In this document: piece after piece, positions 1-9,177 of the stretch | Layout: each line of letters begins with the position of its first letter | Position numbering within the stretch: the stretch's first letter is position 1 | Assembly (NCBI GenBank): GCA_022844485.1 | Contig: JALHLQ010000018.1 | Location: 1 to 64,000 of the forward strand | Length of the DNA: 64,000 nt | Direction: 5' to 3' | Source: Xanthobacteraceae bacterium | GTDB taxonomy: Bacteria > Pseudomonadota > Alphaproteobacteria > Rhizobiales > Xanthobacteraceae | Program-made: the position numbers and the translations under genes | Notes under the pieces: generated by a model | What the model was told of the DNA's origin: nothing | Databases searched by the model: none | Seen by the model: only the letters and a program-made list of their open reading frames with translations

Positions 1-1167
1 CGCGGGCGGCGCGACGTGCTGCCGACCGGCCGCAATCTTTTCACCGCCGATCCGCGCACGCTGCCGACGCCGACCGCCATGGACCTCGGCCGGCTCGCCG
101 CCGCCGAGCTGATCCGCGTGCATCTGCAGAGCCACGGCGAGATGCCGCGCGCGCTGGTCATCGACCTGTGGGGCAGCGCGACATTGCGCTCGGGCGGCGA
201 GGAGATCGCGCAGGGGCTCGCCTTGATGGGCTGCCGCCCGAGCTGGGACGCGGCGACCGGCCGTGTCACCGGCATCGAGGTGCTGCCGCCCGCCGCGATC
301 GGCCGGGCGCGGGTCGACGTCACCTGGCGCATCTCCGGCCTGTTCCGCGACTTGTTCCCGGCGCAGATTGCGCTCATCGACGCCGCGGTCCGCGCAGTCG
401 CCGCGCGCGAGGAGGCCGACGACGAGAACCCGATCGCCGCAGCGCGGCACGCATCCGGCCCGGCGTTGGCGCGCATTTTCGGCACCGCGCCCGGCGCCTA
501 CGGCGCCGGCATCGAGGATACGCTCGGCCGCGAGACGAACCGCGACGCGCTCGGCGCCGCCTATCTCGCCGCGGCCTCGCACGCCTATGGCGGCGGCAAC
601 GGCGAGGGTAGGGAGCAACCGGGTGCCTTCGCGGCGCGCGTCGCTGCGGCCGATCTGCTCGTGCATCCCACCGCAGACCCCGCGCACGACCTGCTCGAAG
701 GCGAGGCCGATGTCGCCTTCGTTGGCGGCTTCGCCGCAGCCGCGGCGATGCTCGGCCGAGCGGCCGATCTCATCGTGCTCGACACCACCGACCCGCGCCG
801 TCCGCGCGCGCGGCCGCTCGCCGCGGCGCTCGCGCGCATCGTGCACGCGCGTGCGGTCAGCCCGCGCTTCATCGCCGGCCAGATGCGGCACGGCCCGCGC
901 GGCGCCGCTGAATTCGCCGAGACCGTCGATCGGCTTGTCTCTTTTGCGGAGACGACCGGCGCGGTGTCCACCGAACTTATCGATCTCGTCTACGACGCCT
1001 ATGTCGCGGACTCGCGCGTACGCGAGTTCCTCAGCCGCGAGAACCCCACCGCTGCCCTCGCCATCGCCGAACGGCTCGACGCGGCGCGCCAGCGCGGGTT
1101 GTGGCATCCGCGCCGCAACGATGTCGACGCCAATCTTTCTGCGCTGCGGCTGGAGGTGGCGTCATGA
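1..1167 (+). CDS. cobN: Cobaltochelatase subunit CobN, C-terminal part (5' end outside window)
   Basis: CobN is the large subunit of the aerobic ATP-dependent cobaltochelatase (with CobS/CobT-type AAA partners) that inserts cobalt into hydrogenobyrinic acid a,c-diamide in the cytoplasm. The frame is open from the first base and begins inside the conserved family segment RRDVLPTGRN, followed by DPRTLPTPTA, typical of the C-terminal third of CobN/magnesium chelatase H proteins. About 388 residues are visible; full CobN is normally more than 1,200. Its TGA overlaps the cobG ATG (ATGA), so translational coupling is likely. The GTG at base 16 is not a real start. Confidence 0.93.
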   Translation, partial: RGRRDVLPTGRNLFTADPRTLPTPTAMDLGRLAAAELIRVHLQSHGEMPRALVIDLWGSATLRSGGEEIAQGLALMGCRPSWDAATGRVTGIEVLPPAAIGRARVDVTWRISGLFRDLFPAQIALIDAAVRAVAAREEADDENPIAAARHASGPALARIFGTAPGAYGAGIEDTLGRETNRDALGAAYLAAASHAYGGGNGEGREQPGAFAARVAAADLLVHPTADPAHDLLEGEADVAFVGGFAAAAAMLGRAADLIVLDTTDPRRPRARPLAAALARIVHARAVSPRFIAGQMRHGPRGAAEFAETVDRLVSFAETTGAVSTELIDLVYDAYVADSRVREFLSRENPTAALAIAERLDAARQRGLWHPRRNDVDANLSALRLEVAS

Positions 1168-2393
1168 ACGTGGCGCTTCGTCGCGGCGCTTGCCCTGCGC
1201 TCGCCGCGCCGATGGCGACCGGCGACGGCCTGCTCGCTCGCGTGATGGCGGTGGGCACGGTCGCGCTCGACGCCTTCGCAGGCCTGTGCGCGGCCGCTCG
1301 CGCGCACGGCAACGGCGTCATCGAGATCACCGCGCGCGGCAGCCTTCAGGTGCGCGGCCTTGCGCCGGAATCAGCGCCTCTTCTGGCCGATGCGGTGGCT
1401 GCGTTCGGCATCGGCGTGGCGCATGGCATCCCCGTCGCGGTCGATCCGCTGGCGGGGCTCGATCCGCAGGAGATGATCGACGCTGGCGCGCTCGCCACGT
1501 CGGTGTGCAACTCGCTCGCGACAGCATCCATCCGCGTTGCCCCGAAGGCCTCCGTGCTGATCGACGGCGGCGGGCCGCTGCATCTCGATGCGCTCGTCGC
1601 TGACGTTCGGTTGTGCGCGCAGGGAGACGGACTGCACGTAGCCATCGGCGGCGACGCGGTAAGCGCGACGCCGCTCGGCGCCATCGCGCTCGAGCACGCA
1701 ACCCAGGCGGTCGGACGACTTCTCGCCGTGCTCGCGGGCCGAGGCCCGGCGGCGCGCGCGCGCGACGTGATCAGAGCGGAGGGCGCCGATCCTTTCCGTA
1801 GGGCAATGGCCGAGCTGCTCATCGAGGCCCCCGCGCCGGCTGCCCGCCCGTCGGCGGAGCCGATCGGCATTCATGCGCTGCGAGATGATCGTCTCGCGCT
1901 CGGCGTCGGGCTGCCGTTCGGGCATGCGAATGCCTTGACTCTGGAGCAGCTCGTCGAGACGGCTCGGCAGGCCGGTGCTGCGGGTGTGCGCCCGGCGCCC
2001 GGCCGTGCACTCCTCATCATAGGTATCGGGGCGGACGCGGCCCCTTCGCTCACCGCCGGGGCGGAGCGCCTCGGCTTGATCGTCGAATCGTGCGATCCGC
2101 GCCGCCGGGTGATCGCCTGCCCGGGCGCACCGATCTGCTCGTCCGCGCAAATCCCGGCGCGGGCGCTGGCTCCGGCGATCGCCGCGGCCGTCGCTGCGTG
2201 GCGCGGCACCGTCCATGTTTCCGGTTGCGCCAAGGGTTGCGCACATCGCGGCGCGGCGGCGCTCACCATCGTCGGTCGCGACGGGCGCTGCGACCTGCTC
2301 GCCGACGGCGTGCCGGCCGGCAATGTGGCAGTGGAGACATTGTTGCACAGCATCGCGCGTCTCGCCGCGCACCGGGAGGCCGCGCATGGCTGA
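1164..2393 (+). CDS. cobG: Precorrin-3B synthase CobG
   Basis: CobG is the oxygen-dependent monooxygenase that hydroxylates precorrin-3A before ring contraction, so it marks the aerobic cobalamin route. The 409-residue protein has the ferredoxin-sulfite/nitrite reductase fold. Candidate 4Fe-4S ligands are C319 and C325 in CPGAPIC and C355 and C359 in GCAKGCAH, spaced as in siroheme reductases. The start chosen is the ATG overlapping the cobN stop (ATGA); an in-frame ATG at 1101 lies inside cobN and would add a tail not typical of the family. Its 3' end overlaps cobH. Part of the co-oriented block cobN-cobG-cobH-cobI-cobJ. Confidence 0.92.
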   Translation: MNVALRRGACPALAAPMATGDGLLARVMAVGTVALDAFAGLCAAARAHGNGVIEITARGSLQVRGLAPESAPLLADAVAAFGIGVAHGIPVAVDPLAGLDPQEMIDAGALATSVCNSLATASIRVAPKASVLIDGGGPLHLDALVADVRLCAQGDGLHVAIGGDAVSATPLGAIALEHATQAVGRLLAVLAGRGPAARARDVIRAEGADPFRRAMAELLIEAPAPAARPSAEPIGIHALRDDRLALGVGLPFGHANALTLEQLVETARQAGAAGVRPAPGRALLIIGIGADAAPSLTAGAERLGLIVESCDPRRRVIACPGAPICSSAQIPARALAPAIAAAVAAWRGTVHVSGCAKGCAHRGAAALTIVGRDGRCDLLADGVPAGNVAVETLLHSIARLAAHREAAHG

Positions 2394-3021
2394 GCGCATC
2401 GATTATCTGCGCGAGGGAAACGCGATCTATGAGCGCTCCTTCGCCATCATCCGCGCCGAGGCAGACCTTACTCGCTTCTCCGAGGAAGAAGCGGAGGTGG
2501 CCGTGCGCATGATCCATGCCTGCGGCCTGGTCGAAGCAGCCGCGCGCATCGTCTTTGCCGGCAACGTCGTAGCTGTCGCGCGTGCCGCACTTGCCGCTGG
2601 CGCATCCATCCTGTGCGACGCCGAGATGGTGGCGCACGGCGTGACCCGCGCGCGATTGCCGGCGCGCAACGAGGTGATCTGCACGCTGCGCGACGCGCGC
2701 GTGCCGGCGCTCGCCGAGAAGCTCGGCACTACCCGCTCGGCCGCCGCGCTCGAACTATGGCGCGAGCGGCTGCAGGGCGCCGTCGTCGCCATCGGCAATG
2801 CGCCAACGGCGTTGTACCGTCTGCTGGAGATGCTCGACGACGGCGTCCCCAGGCCGGCGGTGATCCTCGGCATCCCCGTCGGATTCGTCGGTGCGGCGGA
2901 ATCGAAGGAAGCACTAGCCGCTAACCCGCGCGGCGTGCCGTTCATCGTCGTGCGCGGGCGGATGGGTGGGAGCGCCATGACGGCGGCGGCTATCAACGCG
3001 CTGGCGAGGGCGGAGCCATGA
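2386..3021 (+). CDS. cobH: Precorrin-8X methylmutase CobH
   Basis: CobH moves the C11 methyl group to C12, converting precorrin-8X to hydrogenobyrinic acid. The 211-residue protein matches the family in length. It contains RMIHACG, where H44 corresponds to the catalytic histidine of known CobH enzymes (H43 in Pseudomonas denitrificans), then CDAEMVAHGVTR and a glycine-rich C-terminal segment GIPVGFVGAAESK. The ATG at 2386 overlaps the end of cobG by 8 bases, and its own stop overlaps the cobI ATG. The tight overlaps imply one polycistronic transcript with coupled translation. Confidence 0.95.
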   Translation: MAERIDYLREGNAIYERSFAIIRAEADLTRFSEEEAEVAVRMIHACGLVEAAARIVFAGNVVAVARAALAAGASILCDAEMVAHGVTRARLPARNEVICTLRDARVPALAEKLGTTRSAAALELWRERLQGAVVAIGNAPTALYRLLEMLDDGVPRPAVILGIPVGFVGAAESKEALAANPRGVPFIVVRGRMGGSAMTAAAINALARAEP

Positions 3022-3743
3022 GCGGGCGGCTGATCGGGATCGGCGTCGGCCCGGGTGACCCCGAGTTGATTACGCTTAAGGCGATACGTTCTCTCGAAGG
3101 CGCCGATGTGGTCGCCTACTTCGCCAAGGCAGGAAATCGCAGCGTTGCGCGCCGCATTGTTGCCGTGCATCTGCGCCCCGGCATCGAGGAACTGCCGCTT
3201 TTGTATCCGGTGACGACGGAAATCCCGCGCCACGACCCGGGCTATCGCGCGGCTCTGCGCGACTTCTACGACGCGGCGGCGCAGGCCGTCGCGGCGCACC
3301 TCGATGCCGGCCGCACGGTGGCTGCGGTCTCGGAGGGTGATCCGCTGTTCTATGGCTCCTACATGCACCTGCACGCGCGGCTCGCCTTCCGCTACCCGAC
3401 TGAGATCGTTCCCGGCGTCACCGGCATGAGCGGCTGCTGGTCGGCGGTGGCCATGCCGATCGCGCAGGGTGACGACGTGCTCGCTGTGCTGCCAGGCACG
3501 CTGTCGGAGGCGGAGCTGGAGCGCCGTCTCGCCGAGGCCGACGCCGCCGTGGTGATGAAGCTCGGGCGCAATCTGCCCAAGGTGCGCCGCGTGCTCGCCT
3601 GCACGGGCCGACTCGACCGCGCCATCTACGTAGAGCGCGGTACCATGGCGGATGCGCGCATGCTGCCGCTCGCGCAGAAGCCGGACGACGACGCGCCTTA
3701 TTTTTCCATCGTGCTGGTGCCGGGCTGGGAGGAGCAGCCGTGA
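3018..3743 (+). CDS. cobI: Precorrin-2 C20-methyltransferase CobI
   Basis: CobI uses S-adenosylmethionine to methylate C20 of precorrin-2, giving precorrin-3A. The 241-residue protein has the N-terminal tetrapyrrole methylase motif GVGPGDPELITLKA near residues 9-22, the SEGDPLFYGSYMHL loop and PGVTGMSGCWSA. These distinguish CobI/CbiL from the other methylases in this cluster. It overlaps cobH upstream and cobJ downstream by 4 bases each (ATGA). Confidence 0.95.
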   Translation: MSGRLIGIGVGPGDPELITLKAIRSLEGADVVAYFAKAGNRSVARRIVAVHLRPGIEELPLLYPVTTEIPRHDPGYRAALRDFYDAAAQAVAAHLDAGRTVAAVSEGDPLFYGSYMHLHARLAFRYPTEIVPGVTGMSGCWSAVAMPIAQGDDVLAVLPGTLSEAELERRLAEADAAVVMKLGRNLPKVRRVLACTGRLDRAIYVERGTMADARMLPLAQKPDDDAPYFSIVLVPGWEEQP

Positions 3744-4495
3744 GCGGGTGGCTCGCCGTCATCGGGCTGGGGCCGGGCGACCCCATGTTGCTCACGCCGC
3801 AGGCGCAGGCGGCGCTCGCCGCGGCTGACGCGCTTTACGGCTACGGGCTTTATCTCGATCGCGTGCCCGCGCGCGATGGCCAGAGCCGTCACGTTTCCGA
3901 CAACCGCGAGGAAGCCGCGCGCGCCGCCGCCGCGCTCGCCCGCGCCGTCGAGGGCGCGAACGTGGCCGTCGTCTCCGGGGGCGATCCCGGCGTATTTGCC
4001 ATGGCGGCGGCGATCTGCGAGCAGATCGAGGCGGGGCCGGAGGCGTGGCGCGCACTCGACGTGAGCGTGGTGCCGGGCATCACCGCCATGCTGGCGGTCG
4101 CCGCCCGCGTCGGCGCGCCGCTCGGCCACGATTTCTGCGCGCTGTCGCTGTCCGACAATCTGAAGTCTTGGGAATTGATCGAGCGCCGGCTCGACGCCGC
4201 GGCCACGGCCGGTTTTGTCATCGCGCTCTACAACGCGATCTCGCGCGCGCGGCCGTGGCAGCTCGGCGCCGCCTTCGAACGGCTGCGCCGCCACCTGCCG
4301 GCGACGACGCCCGTGGTGTTCGGCCGCGCGGTGAACCGCCCGGACGAGCGGATCACGGTCACGACGCTGGCGGACGCCGATCCGGTGAGCGCCGACATGG
4401 CGACCCTGATCATCGTCGGCTCGGCGGAGACACGGGTGGTCGAGCGGCCGGGGCTTCCCCCGCTCGTCTATTCGCCGCGGGGGGTGAGAGCATGA
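3740..4495 (+). CDS. cobJ: Precorrin-3B C17-methyltransferase CobJ
   Basis: CobJ methylates C17 and drives ring contraction of precorrin-3B to precorrin-4, directly after CobG acts. The 251-residue protein carries VIGLGPGDPMLLTPQA at the N-terminus, the VVSGGDPGVFAMAA loop and PGITAMLAVAARVGAPLGHDF, characteristic of CobJ/CbiH. The last 28 bases lie antisense to the 3' end of cobK, a tail-to-tail overlap. It ends the first co-oriented run of the cluster. Confidence 0.95.
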   Translation: MSGWLAVIGLGPGDPMLLTPQAQAALAAADALYGYGLYLDRVPARDGQSRHVSDNREEAARAAAALARAVEGANVAVVSGGDPGVFAMAAAICEQIEAGPEAWRALDVSVVPGITAMLAVAARVGAPLGHDFCALSLSDNLKSWELIERRLDAAATAGFVIALYNAISRARPWQLGAAFERLRRHLPATTPVVFGRAVNRPDERITVTTLADADPVSADMATLIIVGSAETRVVERPGLPPLVYSPRGVRA

Positions 4496-5217
4496 TCGAT
4501 GAACGCGACCGCCTCCGCGACCGTCGCGACGCTCGGCGCCTCGGGCAGCGCCGGGCGGCGCAGCAGGATCACCTCGACGTCGAGCGCACGCGCGGCGGCG
4601 ATCTTGCCGTAGGCGGCGCCGCCTCCGCTGTTCTTCGACACCACCACCTCGACGCGGTGGGCTTCGAGCAGCGCACGGTCGTCGTCTTCCGAGAACGGCC
4701 CACGCGCCTGGATGTAGGTCGCGTGCGGCACCGGCAGCGGCGGATCGACCGGTTCGACGCTGCGCACGAGATAATGGTGCTGCGGCGCGCTCCCGAACGG
4801 CGCGATCTCCTGGCGGCCGAGGGCGAGAAAGACCCGGCGCGATGCGGGGCCGAGCGCGCGCACGGCTTCCTGCGCATCGGCGACCTCGGTCCAGCGGTCG
4901 CCGGCGATCGGCGTCCAGGCCGGGCGGCGCAAGGCCAGGAGTGGGATGCCGGCGATGGCGGCCGCTTGCACGGCGTTCTCCGAGATCGTCGCCGCGTAGG
5001 GATGGGTGGCGTCGACCAGCATATCGATGCGCGCGGCGTTGAGATATTGCGCCAGCCCCTCGGCGCCACCGAAGCCGCCGATGCGCACCGGCGCCGGCAT
5101 GGGCACGGGCGAATTGGTGCGGCCGGCGAGGGAGAGCGTCAGCTCAAGGCCGCGGCCGGCGAGTCGGTCGCCGAGCAATCGTGCTTCCGTGGTGCCGCCG
5201 AGAACGAGGATGTGCAT
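4468..5217 (-). CDS. cobK: Precorrin-6A reductase CobK
   Basis: CobK is the NADPH-dependent reductase converting precorrin-6A to precorrin-6B. The 249-residue protein starts [16 protein letters not shown], exactly where the family begins, and has DATHPYAATISENA and VVSKNSGGG near the C-terminus, hallmark CobK/CbiJ segments. It is the only minus-strand gene between cobJ and cobL. Its start codon (5217-5215) shares two base pairs with the divergent cobL start codon, and its 3' end overlaps cobJ by 28 bases. It therefore has no private 5' intergenic region and its promoter must lie within cobL. The frame stays open upstream, but that extension is antisense to cobL. Confidence 0.93.
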   Translation of the reverse strand: MHILVLGGTTEARLLGDRLAGRGLELTLSLAGRTNSPVPMPAPVRIGGFGGAEGLAQYLNAARIDMLVDATHPYAATISENAVQAAAIAGIPLLALRRPAWTPIAGDRWTEVADAQEAVRALGPASRRVFLALGRQEIAPFGSAPQHHYLVRSVEPVDPPLPVPHATYIQARGPFSEDDDRALLEAHRVEVVVSKNSGGGAAYGKIAAARALDVEVILLRRPALPEAPSVATVAEAVAFIDHALTPRGE

Positions 5218-6457
5218 GCGTTCTGATCCGATCGCGCGCGACAATGCCGGATCGCCCCCGTGGCTGTCCATCGTCGGCATCGGCGAGGATGGGGTGGAGG
5301 GCCTGACCCCGGTCGCGCGTGGACTCGTCGCGGCGGCCGAGTTCGTGTTCGGCGGTAGGCGCCATCTCGCTTTGGCGACTCCGCTCATCCGTGGCGCGGC
5401 GCGACCTTGGCCAAGCCCGTTCGAGCGGGCGGTCGAGGAAGTGCTTGCGCATCGCGGGCGGCCGGTCTGCGTGCTCGCCTCCGGCGATCCCTTCGTGCAC
5501 GGCGTCGGCTCGGTGCTGGCGCGCCACGTCGATCCGGGCGAGACGGTCGTGGTGCCGGCGCCGTCTGCATTCAGCCTCGCCGCCGCACGGCTCGGCTGGG
5601 CGCTGCCCGACACGGCGACGGTGTCGCTACATGGGAAAGCGCTCGACTTGGTGCGCCCGCATTTGCAGCCGGGTGCGCGCGTGCTCGCACTGACCTCCGA
5701 CGGCGATGGCCCCGCGGCGCTGGCGCGGCTGCTCGCGGAGAGTGGCTTCGGCCGTTCGCGACTCTCCGTGCTGGAAGCGCTGGGTGGTCCGCGCGAACGC
5801 GTGCGCACGGTATGCGCCGACACATTCGACCTCGGCGTGATCGACCCGCTCAACGTGGTGGCGATCGAGGTCGTCGCCGGCCGCGACGCGCGGGTGCTGG
5901 CGCGCGCTCCGGGACTCGCCGACTCGCTGTTTGAGCACGACGGGCAGATCACCAAGCGCGAGATGCGCGCGGTCACGCTGTCGGCGCTGGCGCCGCGACG
6001 CGGCGAGCTCATGTGGGATATCGGCGCCGGCTCCGGTTCGGTGGCGATCGAGTGGATGTTGGCCGATCCCTCGTTGCGCGCGATCGCTATCGAGGCGCGC
6101 GCGGAGCGCGCCGCGCGGACCCGCCGCAACGCGGCGGCGTTTGGCGTGCCGGGGCTGGATGTGGTCGAGGGACATGTGCCCGAGGCCTTGACCGGGCTGC
6201 CGCCGCCGCAGGCGGTTTTCGTCGGCGGCGGCGCGAGCGCCGCCGTACTCGATGCCGCCATCGCGGCGCTCGTCTCTGGCGGGCGGCTTGTCGTCAACGC
6301 GGTGACGCTGGAGACCGAGGCACTTCTGATCGCGCGTCACGCCGCGCAAGGTGGCGAGCTGGTCCGCGTCGCAATCGAACGTGTCGATGCGCTTGGCCGC
6401 ATGCAGGCGTGGCGGCCGGCGCTGCCGGTGACGCAATGGACGTGGGTGAAGTCGTGA
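5216..6457 (+). CDS. cobL: Precorrin-6Y C5,15-methyltransferase (decarboxylating) CobL
   Basis: CobL is bifunctional: its N-terminal tetrapyrrole methylase domain methylates one meso position, while the C-terminal class I methyltransferase domain methylates another and decarboxylates the C12 acetate. The 413-residue protein shows [14 protein letters not shown] near residues 14-27, [11 protein letters not shown], and in the second half [10 protein letters not shown] followed by the SAM motif [14 protein letters not shown]. The ATG at 5216 is the first that gives a normal N-terminus; an upstream in-frame region is antisense to cobK. The stop overlaps the likely GTG start of cobM. Confidence 0.93.
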   Translation: MRSDPIARDNAGSPPWLSIVGIGEDGVEGLTPVARGLVAAAEFVFGGRRHLALATPLIRGAARPWPSPFERAVEEVLAHRGRPVCVLASGDPFVHGVGSVLARHVDPGETVVVPAPSAFSLAAARLGWALPDTATVSLHGKALDLVRPHLQPGARVLALTSDGDGPAALARLLAESGFGRSRLSVLEALGGPRERVRTVCADTFDLGVIDPLNVVAIEVVAGRDARVLARAPGLADSLFEHDGQITKREMRAVTLSALAPRRGELMWDIGAGSGSVAIEWMLADPSLRAIAIEARAERAARTRRNAAAFGVPGLDVVEGHVPEALTGLPPPQAVFVGGGASAAVLDAAIAALVSGGRLVVNAVTLETEALLIARHAAQGGELVRVAIERVDALGRMQAWRPALPVTQWTWVKS

Positions 6458-7215
6458 CCGTGCATTTCATCGGCGCCGGGCCGGGCGCGGCCGATCTCAT
6501 CACCGTGCGCGGGCGCGACCTGCTCGCGCGCTGTCCGGTCTGCCTTTATGCCGGCTCGATCGTGCCTAGGGACCTGCTCGTCCATTGCCCGCCCAGCGCG
6601 CGGCTGGTCGACACCGCACCGATGTCGCTCGACCAGATCGAGGCGGAATACGTCGCCGCGCACGCGGCCGGGCTCGACGTGGCGCGGCTGCAGTCCGGCG
6701 ACCTTTCCGTCTTCAGCGCGGTGGCTGAACAAATGCGCCGGCTCGATCGGCGCGGCATTCCCTATACGTTGACGCCGGGCGTGCCCGCCTTCGCGGCCGC
6801 AGCGGCGCGGCTCGGCCGCGAGCTGACCGTGCCGGAGGTGGCGCAGAGCGTGGTGCTCACGCGCATGTCTGGCCGCGCCTCGCGCATGCCGGCTAGCGAG
6901 ACGCTCGCCGCCTTCGCGGCGACCGGCGCGACGCTCGTGCTGCATCTCGCCATCCATGCGATCGACAAGATCGTTGCCGAGCTGATCCCGTTCTACGGCG
7001 CCGATTGCACGGTCGCCGTGGTGGTGCGCGCGACCTGGGCCGACGAGCGCATCCTGCGCGGCACGCTCGCCGACATCGTCGACCAGGTCGCGGCCGAGCC
7101 GATCGAGCGCACGGCGATCATCCTGGTCGGGCGGGCGCTCGCGGCGGAGGACTTCCGCGAGAGCGCGCTCTACGATCCGGACTATCGTCGTCGATTCCGC
7201 GGAGGCGCATCGTGA
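6454..7215 (+). CDS. cobM: Precorrin-4 C11-methyltransferase CobM
   Basis: CobM methylates C11 of precorrin-4 to give precorrin-5. The protein begins [17 protein letters not shown] from a GTG that overlaps the cobL TGA (GTGA); an ATG at 6436 would add six residues and is less typical. Supporting segments are the N-terminal SAM-binding loop, [23 protein letters not shown] and [12 protein letters not shown], which are CobM/CbiF signatures. Length is 253 residues, normal for the family. The last 34 bases are antisense to the 3' end of cbiD. Confidence 0.93.
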   Translation: MTVHFIGAGPGAADLITVRGRDLLARCPVCLYAGSIVPRDLLVHCPPSARLVDTAPMSLDQIEAEYVAAHAAGLDVARLQSGDLSVFSAVAEQMRRLDRRGIPYTLTPGVPAFAAAAARLGRELTVPEVAQSVVLTRMSGRASRMPASETLAAFAATGATLVLHLAIHAIDKIVAELIPFYGADCTVAVVVRATWADERILRGTLADIVDQVAAEPIERTAIILVGRALAAEDFRESALYDPDYRRRFRGGAS

Positions 7216-8306
7216 GCGGCTACGAACGGCGCATGGCCGACCAGCTTGCCCTCGCGGTCGAAGATCGCGATCTCCAGCATCGTGCCGGTGCTCTCGATCA
7301 CGCGGGCGGCGGTCTGCCAGGCGGCGCGCGCGACGAGGTTGCCGAGCGCGACGCCCTCGGCGGCGGCGAGGGTGAACGCCTGCGCTGCCGTGTTGGCCGT
7401 GCGGATGGTTTCCGCCAGAGCGGGCGTGCCGCCGGCGGCCGCGGCGAAGGCGGCGAGCGCGACGAGGTCCACCGTACCGCGTTTGGAATGCAGATCGAGC
7501 AGGCCCTGCGCCAGCTTGGTCATCTTGGCGACGCCGCCGGCGACGGTGACCTTCTCGACCGGATGGGCACGCAAATATTTCAGCATGCCGCCGACGAAGT
7601 CGCCCATGTCGATCAGAGCCGGCTCGGGCAGATCGTGCAGCTTGCGCACCGCGGCCTCCGAGGTCGAACCGGTCGAGCCGGCGACATGGGCGAGGCCCAT
7701 AGCGCGGGCGACATCGATGCCGCGGTGGATCGAATGAATCCAGGCCGAGCAGGAATAGGGCACCACGATTCCGGTGGTGCCGAGGATCGACAAGCCGCCG
7801 ACGATGCCGAGGCGAGCGTTGAGCGTGCGCGCGGCGAGCGCCTCGCCGCCGGGGATGGCGATCTTCACTTCGACGTCGCTGGGCAGGCCGGTCGCTGCCG
7901 CCACCTCGGCGATGGCGGCGCGGATCATCTCGCGCGGCACTGGGTTAATCGCCGGCTCGCCGGGCGGGATGGGCAGACCAGGACGGGTCACGGTGCCGAC
8001 GCCTTGGCCGGCATGGAAGCGCACCCCCCCGCCGGGCGCGCCGGGCCGCACGGTCGCCAGCACCAGCGCGCCGTGGGTGACGTCGGGATCATCGCCGGCA
8101 TCTTTGACGACGCCCGCCGTAACGGACGCTTCATCGCGCCGCGTAAACGCCAGTGCGAAAGCCGGGCGCTCGCCGCGGGGCAGCGTTACTTCGACCGGAT
8201 CGGGAAACTCCCCGGTGGCCAAGGCGGTGAAGGCGGCCTTGGCGGCGGCGGCGGCGCAGGTGCCGGTGGTCCAGCCGCGGCGGAGCGGTCGGTCGGGCGT
8301 ATCCAT
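7182..8306 (-). CDS. cbiD: Cobalt-precorrin-5B C1-methyltransferase family protein CbiD
   Basis: CbiD methylates C1 during the deacetylation step of corrin synthesis; it was defined in the anaerobic pathway. The 374-residue protein contains [17 protein letters not shown] at the N-terminus, [27 protein letters not shown] and [11 protein letters not shown], typical of CbiD. I chose the ATG at 8306; an upstream GTG at 8342 would add 12 basic residues. It lies minus-strand between cobM and cobA, overlapping cobM tail-to-tail by 34 bases. No cobF is visible, so CbiD probably serves that step in this otherwise aerobic cluster (inference). Confidence 0.92.
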   Translation of the reverse strand: MDTPDRPLRRGWTTGTCAAAAAKAAFTALATGEFPDPVEVTLPRGERPAFALAFTRRDEASVTAGVVKDAGDDPDVTHGALVLATVRPGAPGGGVRFHAGQGVGTVTRPGLPIPPGEPAINPVPREMIRAAIAEVAAATGLPSDVEVKIAIPGGEALAARTLNARLGIVGGLSILGTTGIVVPYSCSAWIHSIHRGIDVARAMGLAHVAGSTGSTSEAAVRKLHDLPEPALIDMGDFVGGMLKYLRAHPVEKVTVAGGVAKMTKLAQGLLDLHSKRGTVDLVALAAFAAAAGGTPALAETIRTANTAAQAFTLAAAEGVALGNLVARAAWQTAARVIESTGTMLEIAIFDREGKLVGHAPFVAAHDAPPRNRRR

Positions 8307-8358
8307 GTTCGTTGTTCTAGTGCGCCGACGCGGCGCCGTCACGTCGGAGACGCGTCAA

Positions 8359-9177
8359 ATGAATAGGAGAGATGCGCTGGAAGTGCTGCGCGGCAGCGTC
8401 GCGGAGCTGGAGCCGGGGCATGTGTGGCTCGCCGGCGCCGGGCCCGGCGATCCCGGCCTCGTCACGCTCGACGCGCTCGCCGGTCTGGCGCAGGCCGACG
8501 TGGTGGTACACGACGCGCTGGTCGATCCGCGCGTGCTCGCATTGGCTGGGCCGCATGCGCAGCTGGAGTTCTCCGGCAAGCGCGGCGGCAAACCTTCGGC
8601 GGCGCAGGAGGACATCTCCAAGCGGCTCGTCGATCTGGCGAAGCAAGGGAAGCGGGTGCTGCGGCTGAAGGGCGGCGACCCCTGCGTGTTCGGGCGCGGT
8701 GCCGAGGAGGCGATGGCGCTCGCGATGGCTGGCGTACCGTTCCGCCTGATCCCGGGCGTCACCGCCGGACTCGGCGCGCTTGCTGCTGCGGCGATCCCGG
8801 CGACCGTGCGCGGCATCAACCGCGCCATCATCTTCGCCGCCGGGCACGGTGCTGCCGGGAGCGCGGTAGCCGACTCCGAGTGGGAGGCGCTGGCGCGTAC
8901 CGCCCAGCCTATCGTCATCTACATGGCGATGCACAACCTCGCCCGTATCGTCGACGCCCTGCGGCGCGGCGGGCTCCAGCCGGCAACGCCGGTCGCCGTC
9001 ATCGCTGCGGCCACCACGGCGACCGAGCGCATCCTCGTTTCAACGCTCAAGCGCGTGGTGGCGGAGGTGCGCGCGCAGGGGCTGGAACCACCGGCCATCA
9101 TTGCCGTGGGCGAGATCGTGCAATTTCGTGCAAAGCTGCTTGACGCGGTCGCGGCGGCCGGGAGCGCGGTGCGATGA
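8359..9177 (+). CDS. cobA: Uroporphyrinogen-III C-methyltransferase CobA (SUMT)
   Basis: CobA uses two S-adenosylmethionines to convert uroporphyrinogen III to precorrin-2, the branch from heme toward cobalamin and siroheme. The 272-residue protein has VWLAGAGPGDPGLVTL, VVVHDALVD, RLKGGDPCVFGRGAEE and PGVTAGLGALAAAAIP, the standard SUMT motifs. There is no CysG-type oxidase/ferrochelatase domain, so it is the short, single-function form. The ATG at 8359 is 52 bases from the divergent cbiD start; the Shine-Dalgarno is weak. The stop overlaps the cobB ATG. Confidence 0.93.
   Translation: MNRRDALEVLRGSVAELEPGHVWLAGAGPGDPGLVTLDALAGLAQADVVVHDALVDPRVLALAGPHAQLEFSGKRGGKPSAAQEDISKRLVDLAKQGKRVLRLKGGDPCVFGRGAEEAMALAMAGVPFRLIPGVTAGLGALAAAAIPATVRGINRAIIFAAGHGAAGSAVADSEWEALARTAQPIVIYMAMHNLARIVDALRRGGLQPATPVAVIAAATTATERILVSTLKRVVAEVRAQGLEPPAIIAVGEIVQFRAKLLDAVAAAGSAVR

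Noticed and set aside
1-15. A start of cobN at the GTG at base 16.
   Set aside because: The frame is open to the window edge and the residues before it (RGRR) continue the conserved CobN segment.
4468-6297. A long minus-strand frame (609 codons) covering cobK and running on past its start.
   Set aside because: Only the part from 5217 to 4468 matches CobK; the extension is antisense to cobL, a common high-GC shadow.
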